Virus record (IMG/VR): IMGVR_UViG_3300050821_001302 | Coordinates: 1-54,786 of that record | Direction: 5' to 3' (one strand) | DNA length: 54,786 nucleotides | Source: a virus | Part shown: in pieces, positions 18,502-25,349 of the stretch | Numbering within the stretch: the stretch's first letter is position 1 | Layout: each line of letters opens with the position of its first letter | Program-made: the position numbers and the translations under genes | The notes under the pieces: model-generated | Databases searched by the model: none | What the model was told of the DNA's origin: nothing | Seen by the model: the letters and a program-made list of their open reading frames with translations, nothing else

Positions 18502-18502
18502 T

Positions 18503-18874
18503 TCATTTCGCAGCGATCAACTTCGGCTTGAACTCAACTCTGGTATTCAGTGTGTCCTCATACAACTTTGCAGCCTGCTGAGGGGTAATATCCTTCACCT
18601 CATGAATCATACGGTGCTGGTGTTGAATCGGCTGCTGAGGATTACCTTGATGTGTAATCGCAATAGGCATACGTGAATGCAGATATGGGATGGCAACCTT
18701 ACAAGCTTCCAACCGATCAGCACGGGGAACCTTCTTATTACGCATGACCTCAAGCGCATACACAAGTGGCATCAGACCCAAGGCTGCTGCCATCTCACGA
18801 AACTGCTTATTGGTCTTATTCGGAATGCCTTTTTTCCGACCAGCACCAGGAGTCTTACCACCACGACCAGGCAT
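18503..18874 (-). CDS. Terminase small subunit candidate
   Basis: A 123-residue protein starting with a glycine/arginine-rich stretch (PGRGGKTPGAGRKKGIPNKT) followed by helices (MPLVYALEVMRNKK and DRLEACKVAIPYLH). The GRKKG-x-PNK leader and following helical domain are characteristic of small terminases and related DNA-binding proteins, which recognise the packaging site. It is the expected partner of the large terminase downstream. The ATG at 18874 is preferred; an in-frame GTG lies two codons upstream. Confidence 0.65.
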   Translation of the reverse strand: MPGRGGKTPGAGRKKGIPNKTNKQFREMAAALGLMPLVYALEVMRNKKVPRADRLEACKVAIPYLHSRMPIAITHQGNPQQPIQHQHRMIHEVKDITPQQAAKLYEDTLNTRVEFKPKLIAAK

Positions 18875-18922
18875 TAGCACACCAACGATTGTTTTTCGTT
18901 CCTCAATTAACGCAAAAACTAA

Positions 18923-19129
18923 TTAACCATAACCACTATCAATATCATTTATATAAACGCGAATACGACGGTGACGTTCTGCAACAACCGCGTCTCTTAT
19001 CGCGGTATTGATCACACCAACCGCAGAACGCAAAGGGTCATGAGCAAACAAATCCGCCATCAATAACACACCCGCGTAATCCGCATTGTACTTCTTAGCA
19101 AGACTAAAGAACGGGAACGAAGACGACAT
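18923..19129 (-). CDS. Small hypothetical protein
   Basis: A 68-residue protein (MSSSFPFFSLAKKYNADYAG) ending INDIDSGYG. It starts two bases after the upstream stop and has a GAGGGG-like site. No recognised domain. Confidence 0.45.
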   Translation of the reverse strand: MSSSFPFFSLAKKYNADYAGVLLMADLFAHDPLRSAVGVINTAIRDAVVAERHRRIRVYINDIDSGYG

Positions 19130-19131
19130 CG

Positions 19132-19317
19132 TTATCTGAACCCCTCACGCGGGCGGCGAGTACGGGGGAGTAGCCCAGCACTCTTAGCCCTGGACCAGAT
19201 GGAGTAAAGTGTCAATGGGTTCAAATCGAACATATCAGCAATTTCAACACCTGAAAGGGCACTATTCCAAAGCTTGATTATCTTTTGGCGCAAGCTTGCT
19301 GGAAGGTTTGTCCCCAT
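19132..19317 (-). CDS. GcrA-like helix-turn-helix protein
   Basis: A 61-residue protein in which LRQKIIKLWNSALSGVEIAD and SIWSRAKSAGLLPRTR form a helix-turn-helix resembling the N-terminal domain of GcrA-type regulators of Alphaproteobacteria. In hosts, GcrA reads methylated promoters. A phage copy could act as a regulator, but the match is by pattern only. The start is uncertain (ATG at 19317 or GTG at 19335). Confidence 0.45.
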   Translation of the reverse strand: MGTNLPASLRQKIIKLWNSALSGVEIADMFDLNPLTLYSIWSRAKSAGLLPRTRRPREGFR

Positions 19318-19405
19318 GCCTAAGCATACGCTCACAGACTGACTTGCATTCAGGGCACTCGGGCTTGTTCTTTAGATGAGAAATAGAACTATCATAACAC
19401 CACAA
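19262..19405 (-). CDS. Small C-x2-C protein, start uncertain
   Basis: The end of this frame looks coded (KPECPECKSVCERMLRHG, then PSSKLAPKDNQALE) and carries a C-x2-C-x3-C cluster suggesting zinc binding. Upstream of about 19400 the frame becomes a shadow of the neighbouring membrane-protein frame, so a TTG near 19405 is only a guess. It overlaps the helix-turn-helix gene by about 56 bases. Confidence 0.35.
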   Translation of the reverse strand: MWCYDSSISHLKNKPECPECKSVCERMLRHGDKPSSKLAPKDNQALE

Positions 19406-19563
19406 CCGATTACAAACTGTAAGCCGACCCTCCAATCGCCAGTGTCGGTACTTAGGAAATAGGGTTGAACAAACTTCCACGCTACCGCCGTCCGTGAGAA
19501 GTAGATTTGCCTCTCAAGCCATACGCCGACAGTTAGCTTTGCGTTCTTACGCGGCAGCTTCAA
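19372..19563 (-). CDS. Small membrane protein candidate
   Basis: A frame of up to 63 residues ending in one clear transmembrane segment (GLQFVIGCGVMIVLFLI). It begins inside the end of the NusG-like gene, with a TTG as the first possible start. The N-terminal third is uncertain. No family recognised. Confidence 0.4.
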   Translation of the reverse strand: MKLPRKNAKLTVGVWLERQIYFSRTAVAWKFVQPYFLSTDTGDWRVGLQFVIGCGVMIVLFLI

Positions 19564-20044
19564 CGATATCTGGAGCTAAGAGTACCAAAGTCTTGCGGCC
19601 TAGGAAGTCGATCAACACCTTCTCACGTTCACGGGCATCCTGGCCCTGATAGACACCCGCAAAGCCAGAGAACACCCCGCCCCGAACCCGTACTTCCTGG
19701 CCTGGCTTGAAGCGTTGCGTGGAGAGGTCTATCTTGGGGAGCTGGACAAGACCGTCAACTTCGAGAGCGCGGAACTTGTCAATTTCAGTCTGGGGAAGGT
19801 AGCTAGGAGTTTCACCAAATATCACAACACCAGAAACACCAAACGTACTGAGAAGGAACTTCCAGGCACCAGATGTCTGCACAAAGAGATAACAATGAAA
19901 TAATGGTTCTGCTCGCGCTAGCCGTTTTCGTTGAGCTAGGATTCTTGGGAAGTAGTAGGTGTAACCCTGACGGGCGACGTTTTCCGCAGCCCAGGCTTCG
20001 CGTCCTGGCTTGGTGCGGGCGACAATCCATCCCCGTCCAGACAT
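19547..20044 (-). CDS. NusG/RfaH-like transcription factor
   Basis: A 165-residue protein with the two-domain layout of NusG-family elongation factors. The N-terminal NGN-like domain (GRGWIVARTKPGREAWAAEN, then YYFPRILAQRKRL and FHCYLFVQ) is followed by a C-terminal KOW-like domain (FKPGQEVRVRGGVFSGFAGV). These proteins bind RNA polymerase and act on pausing and termination. A phage copy ahead of the late genes may drive antitermination through the packaging and head operon; that role is inferred. The ATG at 20044 starts at the domain; a GTG lies 20 codons upstream. Confidence 0.75.
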   Translation of the reverse strand: MSGRGWIVARTKPGREAWAAENVARQGYTYYFPRILAQRKRLARAEPLFHCYLFVQTSGAWKFLLSTFGVSGVVIFGETPSYLPQTEIDKFRALEVDGLVQLPKIDLSTQRFKPGQEVRVRGGVFSGFAGVYQGQDAREREKVLIDFLGRKTLVLLAPDIVEAAA

Positions 20045-20146
20045 GCCTTGTGATGCTTTCCGCCCCGGACTAACGCTTCCAAGCCCCCGTATATACCCCG
20101 ACACCGCCGGAAAGGCAAGCCCTAAGTTTTCTACCCTATCTTACCA

Positions 20147-21232
20147 TCAAACTTTCTCCATTGCTCTGCCATACACGGCAAGATTCTCATCAACATGATT
20201 TCGTGTCGGTCCACCAAAATACAAGTCTGCTCCGACGACGCTTGGCAAAACCTGGTCACAGTGCGTAAATACAAGCTTGTAATCCCCGGCCGCATCTGCC
20301 TTACACCGTTTTGTCAACTCCAAGGTGTTCAATCGTGCAAAGCGCAATTTACCCTGGAACGGATGACTCAAGTTTGTATTATCAAAGTACGACATCTTCG
20401 GGTCTTCACCAAACAGCGGACCGGCCCCGTGCCGCGTTAGATACGTCCGTGAAACGTAGTAGGGATCAATATGATCAATACCGGCTTGCTGACATAGAAT
20501 ACGGACATTACGCATACCCGTATAGGAATGCGTCAAGTGTGGGAAGAACTCCTTGTTATCCTGTGAAAGGAGCAATCCTTGTGCGCCTTCAAATACGGGG
20601 TCCAGCTTGGCTAGCTGCTCCATGCCTAACGGATGGACGGCATCGGCAAATGCTTTGCACGAACGAATGAAGTCAGCAATCATTGCATCTGGGTCAGGGA
20701 TCTTGTTCCCACAACGGAACGCAGCATACTTGCCACAGATCTCCCGGAGCCGGTCTTCCAGCGGAATATCATTCCACAAGTCACTCATCGTGATCTTGAG
20801 CTCAGGAACCTGCGACCGCAGTACGGTCTCGTTGAACCCTACCCCAACCGAGCCGTGGCGCTTGTCACCTCTTGCGTTCTCAAGATTCTGATTGATGATC
20901 ATATCAGCAAAAGTCGTAACCCGACAATTCGGATGAGCGTAAAGCTCTGGCTTTACACCCATCGCCAGTAACTCATTAGCTTCATAAAGTGCCGCTAAAG
21001 GATTGCAGACAAAGAACTGTGACAAGAATGTAGGAACGTTGCAGAACGTTCCCGAACCAAAATGATGGAACACATGGCGTAAACCCTCAGGCGTAACAAC
21101 AGTGTGCCCAGCCTGAGCACCACCATTGTAACGTACAACTACTCCTGCACCTTGCGTGGCGCAGAGGTAGTCGGTGACGAGACCTTTGCCCTCGTCACCA
21201 AAGTTGGCACCAATGACGGCTCGAGCGCGCAT
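20147..21232 (-). CDS. purZ: PurZ-type (adenylosuccinate-synthetase-like) enzyme of the Z-genome pathway
   Basis: The 361-residue protein belongs to the PurA/PurZ family. It shows NFGDEGKG at residues 8-15, a GGAQAGHT loop, a FEGAQG motif and RTYLTRHGAGP, all PurA hallmarks, but it is about 70 residues shorter than bacterial PurA, as PurZ proteins are. PurZ joins aspartate to dGMP to give the precursor of 2-amino-dATP (dZTP). Unlike the PurZ of some Z phages, where the catalytic Asp is replaced, this one keeps it (GDEGKG), and THCD stands where PurA has its guanine-binding TKLD. That suggests the GTP-using PurZ0-like branch. DatZ, a MazG-like enzyme and a family A polymerase elsewhere in the operon support the Z reading. 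Plain PurA activity cannot be excluded. Confidence 0.8.
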   Translation of the reverse strand: MRARAVIGANFGDEGKGLVTDYLCATQGAGVVVRYNGGAQAGHTVVTPEGLRHVFHHFGSGTFCNVPTFLSQFFVCNPLAALYEANELLAMGVKPELYAHPNCRVTTFADMIINQNLENARGDKRHGSVGVGFNETVLRSQVPELKITMSDLWNDIPLEDRLREICGKYAAFRCGNKIPDPDAMIADFIRSCKAFADAVHPLGMEQLAKLDPVFEGAQGLLLSQDNKEFFPHLTHSYTGMRNVRILCQQAGIDHIDPYYVSRTYLTRHGAGPLFGEDPKMSYFDNTNLSHPFQGKLRFARLNTLELTKRCKADAAGDYKLVFTHCDQVLPSVVGADLYFGGPTRNHVDENLAVYGRAMEKV

Positions 21233-22158
21233 CACACAGGCGGAGCAATCATGCGCGGTGAGCGGCCACGCGGAATAGCTTTCACAGCTTCGTGAACCAA
21301 TACTCCTGCAGACCCCCAGCCCTTGGCCGAGACCTCGGCGTCCACACCTTCAGCCACTTCGATTGCAGACACAATAGTCTCGGCTAGTTTGGTGTGGTCC
21401 GGAAGCCGAATGACATGCTGACCCAAGAGCTCAGTCCAGGTCTTCATCACACGGTCCATACTGCGTGAGGCGTAGTCACCTTCCTCCACCACGACATGGA
21501 AGACATCATAGCTACGCTTGACCAGATTGAGAACATCCTTGGTCTTGATATCGGCCTCGGGGGTATCACCGATGATCCACTTGATTTGTTCCTTGGTCAA
21601 GTCACCGGGGGCGCACTCATCGCCGACGGTGAATAAGTAGCCGCGCTTGCCTCGCTTCTCCATGGAGTCGTGGACAGTGTGATGGGCCGCAAAGTACCAG
21701 GGCAGGTTGTAACTCTCAAAGGTGTTACCGCCCCCACCACCTTCCAGGTAGATCTGCGTGAGTTGCTCTACGATCCTATTGTCAGCCTCGAACTGCGACA
21801 CCTGAAGCGGCGCAGAGTCGAAATTGGCGTCACCAATCGCCATGAACATGACATGCGGACCATGGATTGGCTTGCGGTCAAGAACGCCCGTAAAGAGCGT
21901 GCCGAGGCCCTTACGCGCAAGAACCTCCGCAACCATCCCCATCGAGCCGGTGACATCGATTCCGACGATCAGCGGCGTCGAGTTCGGGTTGTCGGCCGAA
22001 TCTCGGGATTCACGGATCTTGACACCGTGTGGATTGAGACAAGCATGCAACGAAGACGAGGAATAGATCTCCTCGCGAGTGCTACTTGCCGTAGATGCCG
22101 TAAAGGCACGATAGGCAACGTGGTCAAATCGTCCACCACCCATGAGACCGTACTCCAT
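21232..22158 (-). CDS. VWA-domain protein
   Basis: A 308-residue protein with a von Willebrand A fold. IVGIDVTGSMG is the metal-binding DxTGS motif, and later residues (GGGGGNTFESYNLPWYF, LFTVGDECAP) supply the remaining ligand positions. VWA domains mediate protein-protein contacts, often with AAA ATPases or RNP complexes. The gene lies between the RecA-like gene and purZ, with its stop overlapping the purZ ATG. No AAA partner is adjacent, so its job is unknown. Confidence 0.75.
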   Translation of the reverse strand: MEYGLMGGGRFDHVAYRAFTASTASSTREEIYSSSSLHACLNPHGVKIRESRDSADNPNSTPLIVGIDVTGSMGMVAEVLARKGLGTLFTGVLDRKPIHGPHVMFMAIGDANFDSAPLQVSQFEADNRIVEQLTQIYLEGGGGGNTFESYNLPWYFAAHHTVHDSMEKRGKRGYLFTVGDECAPGDLTKEQIKWIIGDTPEADIKTKDVLNLVKRSYDVFHVVVEEGDYASRSMDRVMKTWTELLGQHVIRLPDHTKLAETIVSAIEVAEGVDAEVSAKGWGSAGVLVHEAVKAIPRGRSPRMIAPPV

Positions 22159-22191
22159 TTATTTGCCCAAATTGCCTTGGGCGGGCTTACT

Positions 22192-23226
22192 TTAAGCATA
22201 CTTACTGTGTCTGGGTTTGAAATCAGCACCGACTTGCTGCCATGCTTTTGTGACAACAACCGAAGCCTGCTTCACGAGAGCGCGGTATTCATCGTCCTCC
22301 AGCTTTTCGCTCTTGGCTAGGAACTTCGCTACCTGATCCTTCTTGACGTCAATCTCATTGAGCCTCCCTACGGCTTCCAGCCAGTCCACATTCGCCATCA
22401 AGTCATCGATTCCATAACCATAACGCAGGATGAACTCACACTCACCAAACGATGGGCCTACCTTGTTCTTAGTACATTTAGCTCGGATACGAACGCCCGT
22501 CGTGCGCTTGATGCCGCCTACAGTCTTGACAATGGTTCCTAAATGACTGAGATAGAGCGTCTGGTTGGAATAGAAGTCCAGTGCCTTACCACCTGCACGA
22601 GTATATTTCGCACCAAAGGTTGCACCGATCTTATCTCTGATCTGCGAGATCACCATGTAACAAGTTCGGGTCTGACGGAAATCGCGGACTAATACGCGGA
22701 AGAGCTCACTCAAGGCTTTAGGCTTCGCAGTGCCATAAGTACCTTTGGAGCGGTCGCGTTCTTTCTCCTCCTTGGAAGTCAGAGCATCAAGCGAATCGGT
22801 AATGTAGAGCCCCGGCTTGCCAGACTTCTTAGCCTGGGTAACATAACGCTGAGAATCATCAAATATCTGATCGATCGTATCCCAGAGTGTGTCAATACCC
22901 TCTGACCCGAAGTTGACCTTCTTAGCTGGAAGCCCAACCGTCTCTGCGTATGGAATGTCAAAAGCCGCTTCAGCCTCACGATACTCAATATTGCCAGTCG
23001 GGTACTGTCGCGAGAAATTTGCGCAGGCTTCAATTGCACAGAGCGTCTTTCCTACCGACCGATCCCCCACAATATTGACCGGCCGGCCAAGGATCCAGCC
23101 TCCACCAAGAATGCAATTGAGCAGTGTACAACCAGAATCAATAAACTCAAGCGAACGGGAGGGGAAATAATCCCCTCCGGTTTTGCCGTTAGGCTTTGGC
23201 TTCAGTGCTGGTTTATAACGCTCCAT
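22192..23226 (-). CDS. RecA/UvsX-like recombinase
   Basis: A 344-residue RecA-fold ATPase. GDRSVGKT at residues 54-61 is Walker A, YITDSLDAL is the Walker-B strand, and VISQIRDKIG matches the RecA L2-side segment. It should polymerise on single-stranded DNA and drive recombination-dependent replication or repair, working with the SSB encoded directly upstream. The N-terminus MERYKP is the same as in the NUDIX/protease protein. Confidence 0.85.
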   Translation of the reverse strand: MERYKPALKPKPNGKTGGDYFPSRSLEFIDSGCTLLNCILGGGWILGRPVNIVGDRSVGKTLCAIEACANFSRQYPTGNIEYREAEAAFDIPYAETVGLPAKKVNFGSEGIDTLWDTIDQIFDDSQRYVTQAKKSGKPGLYITDSLDALTSKEEKERDRSKGTYGTAKPKALSELFRVLVRDFRQTRTCYMVISQIRDKIGATFGAKYTRAGGKALDFYSNQTLYLSHLGTIVKTVGGIKRTTGVRIRAKCTKNKVGPSFGECEFILRYGYGIDDLMANVDWLEAVGRLNEIDVKKDQVAKFLAKSEKLEDDEYRALVKQASVVVTKAWQQVGADFKPRHSKYA

Positions 23227-23241
23227 TGAACTCAGAATGGT

Positions 23242-24447
23242 TCATCGGGGTCGGGAGCTCCGCGACGGGGGCGGTGGGGCGGTGGGTTCCTCTTTACGGG
23301 CTCCAGGACGGAGGCGCTCTAAACCCTTACGGGCGGTACGGCTCTCCTCTAGAATCTCCTCCTCAGGCTCCTCAGCGGCGGCGCGACGCCCTCTACGCGG
23401 CGGCAGATCATCGGCCTCAGTTTCTTCCTCCGGCTCACGGCCAGAACGAGCTCCAGCCCGACGACCAGAAGGGCGGGTTTCAGCCTCTTCTTCTGCATCT
23501 CGACCACGCTCACCACGCGTACCACGGCGTTCCGCTGAGCCTTCCTCGGGCTCATCACCCGTAGGATCGGTCTCCTCAGTTGCGCGACGGCGAGAGCGCG
23601 GTAGACGGCCCTCGGGCTCTTCGGTCTCTTCAGAAGCCCCTCGGCGTGGACGGCGGGTGGTGGTGGTGGTTTCCTCGACTTCCTCGTCTTGCTCCTTCTT
23701 GGAAATCCGGCCGGACAAGACCTTCAACATATAGTCGTGGTCTTGGAAATTGAGGATTTCCGGCAGTGGATTCTCCTTGATGTATTTGAGCCACTTGGCT
23801 TGGATCCGCTCATCATCATGGATAGGTGTAGGGTCTCGGTCAAAGTCCACGGCCGTATAATCCGCATTCTTTTTACCAGCATGCTCCACATTAAAGAAGA
23901 CGTCGTACCCCTCTTCAGGGTTGTCCACAAGAATAACGCCGCCCGTCTTTCTATCAGTGGAACGCGCACAAATAGGCTTGAAGACCTTCTTATGCGGCAT
24001 AGCCCAAAGCTGCGGTCCAGCCTTCTCATCATTGCGATCTATAAGCCAACACAGCGCCCGACGATTGGGCGAGAGCGCAAACCGCTCCTCCTCATCGGCA
24101 GCATCAAGCCGAGCCTCACACACAGGACAAGGCTCGTCTTTCATTTCAGCAAGACAAAGGAACGTAGACCTATCCGGTCCAATATTATTGTGAACGTAGA
24201 CCGAGATCTCCCAATAAGCCCCCCACTTCTCGAACGCTTCATCTTTGAGCATATTACCATTGTCATCGAAACTCAGCCAAGTGGGCGGAAGGATACGAAT
24301 AATGTTCTCACCTTCCTTCGGCTTATAAACCACAAACCCATCTTCGAAAATGGAGTCGTAAGACCGCGAAGATTCCTTCGCCCGCCGGTTGACTTCCTCA
24401 GCGGTACGACCCGCATACTGAAAACCACCACTACTAGTCTTTGCCAT
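23242..24447 (-). CDS. Single-stranded DNA-binding protein, gp32-like
   Basis: A 401-residue protein. The core resembles T4 gp32-type SSBs and includes a zinc-site-like CLAEMKDEPCPVCEARL. The first residues (MAKTSSGGFQYAGRTAEEV) form a basic arm. The last 130 residues are a low-complexity mix of Arg and Glu (repeated RRRAT, RRGRR and EEE blocks), longer than usual acidic tails. This part could recruit replication partners or condense DNA. GAAGGAG nine bases before the ATG at 24447 fixes the start. RecA-like and clamp genes nearby place it in the replisome. Confidence 0.75.
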   Translation of the reverse strand: MAKTSSGGFQYAGRTAEEVNRRAKESSRSYDSIFEDGFVVYKPKEGENIIRILPPTWLSFDDNGNMLKDEAFEKWGAYWEISVYVHNNIGPDRSTFLCLAEMKDEPCPVCEARLDAADEEERFALSPNRRALCWLIDRNDEKAGPQLWAMPHKKVFKPICARSTDRKTGGVILVDNPEEGYDVFFNVEHAGKKNADYTAVDFDRDPTPIHDDERIQAKWLKYIKENPLPEILNFQDHDYMLKVLSGRISKKEQDEEVEETTTTTRRPRRGASEETEEPEGRLPRSRRRATEETDPTGDEPEEGSAERRGTRGERGRDAEEEAETRPSGRRAGARSGREPEEETEADDLPPRRGRRAAAEEPEEEILEESRTARKGLERLRPGARKEEPTAPPPPSRSSRPR

Positions 24448-24640
24448 TACCTCGAGCTCCTTCACGGATGACAGAACGAACGAATTCCAGCTTAGTACGG
24501 AACCAGGCTAGTGCTACCGCACGACTACAAGCGTATCCACCAATCACCAGCAAGATAATAATCAATACCCCCAGCTCAGCGGTTTCAACCATCTGACCGA
24601 GCCAGTCTCCGCGAGGAACGAATGCGTCCAGCCTCATCAT
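24434..24640 (-). CDS. Small membrane protein
   Basis: About 68 residues with one strong transmembrane helix (LGVLIIILLVIGGYACSRAV) and a basic cytoplasmic tail. It overlaps the end of the preceding gene and the start of the SSB gene. ATG at 24640 or 24637. Function unknown. Confidence 0.5.
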   Translation of the reverse strand: MMRLDAFVPRGDWLGQMVETAELGVLIIILLVIGGYACSRAVALAWFRTKLEFVRSVIREGARGNGKD

Positions 24641-25118
24641 GGTTAGCTTGTGCAAGAGCACTACGGGCATCGTGAGAACCACGTTCAATGGTCAGGTCTC
24701 CAAGTCGTCGGACATACATCGCTACTAATTCACGTAGCATGAATGAACGCTGTTGAAATGCTTCCTTAAGTGCCTGCCATCGGTCAGCTTCAGCACGAAG
24801 ATAGAGAAGGTCTTTCTCCAGCTTCTGGATTCGGGGAGTGGAGATGATCTTATTACGCAAAGCAGCTTCAGTTAGCTTTTCTTCTTCCTCAACCGCCTTC
24901 TTGCGGTATTGTTCATCCAATTCAGCCGTCGCCTGTTCAAGGTCCAATTTCGAAGCATCACGTTCGGCCACCGCCGTAACATATGCGTCAGCCACATGGT
25001 AGTACAGATCCGGCTGTTCAACCAAGGCTTCATCAAGGTCGTCCTTGTCGATCGAAAGCTTGGACCGCAAATCGGCCAATGTATTCTGAACTGGCTTCCT
25101 TGAAATGCGCTCAACCAT
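24585..25118 (-). CDS. Conserved coiled-coil phage protein
   Basis: A 177-residue, mostly helical protein (LDEALVEQPDLYYHVADAYV; long Ala/Glu/Lys coiled coil; ALKEAFQQRSFMLRELVAMY). Proteins of this shape often sit beside RecA/SSB genes in siphoviruses of Proteobacteria, which suggests a recombination or replication accessory role. No catalytic motif is visible. Confidence 0.6.
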   Translation of the reverse strand: MVERISRKPVQNTLADLRSKLSIDKDDLDEALVEQPDLYYHVADAYVTAVAERDASKLDLEQATAELDEQYRKKAVEEEEKLTEAALRNKIISTPRIQKLEKDLLYLRAEADRWQALKEAFQQRSFMLRELVAMYVRRLGDLTIERGSHDARSALAQANHDEAGRIRSSRRLARSDG

Positions 25119-25133
25119 GACTAAACATACCTC

Positions 25134-25349
25134 CTATTTGGGAATTTCCGCGTAGTGCGTTAGACCCCAAATTTTGCGATCAGCTTCATCAAAGGTAATC
25201 CAACCTGCCTTATCCGGACCTGTGTCGTACTGTACAAGGATTGCCACCCAAATATGAGACATGTTCCCCATAGAATTGCGCCCATCAATATTATTAGTCA
25301 CAAGAACTTTATGTCTAATCTCTTCTTCTATAGGCTTCCAATTCGTCAT
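25134..25349 (-). CDS. DUF551-like small protein
   Basis: A 71-residue protein (TNWKPIEEEIRHKVLVTNNI, ending IWGLTHYAEIPK). The W-x-P start and final W-x-x-x-x-YAEIP pattern match DUF551-type proteins common in phages. Its ATG at 25349 overlaps the clamp-loader stop as ATGA. Function unknown. Confidence 0.6.
   Translation of the reverse strand: MTNWKPIEEEIRHKVLVTNNIDGRNSMGNMSHIWVAILVQYDTGPDKAGWITFDEADRKIWGLTHYAEIPK

Noticed and set aside
20147-21232. Ordinary host-type PurA
   Set aside because: It is about 70 residues shorter than bacterial PurA and is accompanied by DatZ, a MazG-like enzyme and polymerase A. PurA activity is still possible and is noted in the entry.
23242-23700. Repeat or CRISPR-like array
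   Set aside because: The repetition is codon-level low complexity in the SSB tail without regular spacers. No CRISPR array was seen anywhere in the window.
23237-24471. Top-strand open frames across the SSB gene
   Set aside because: They mirror the low-complexity Arg/Glu tail of the SSB and have no ribosome sites.
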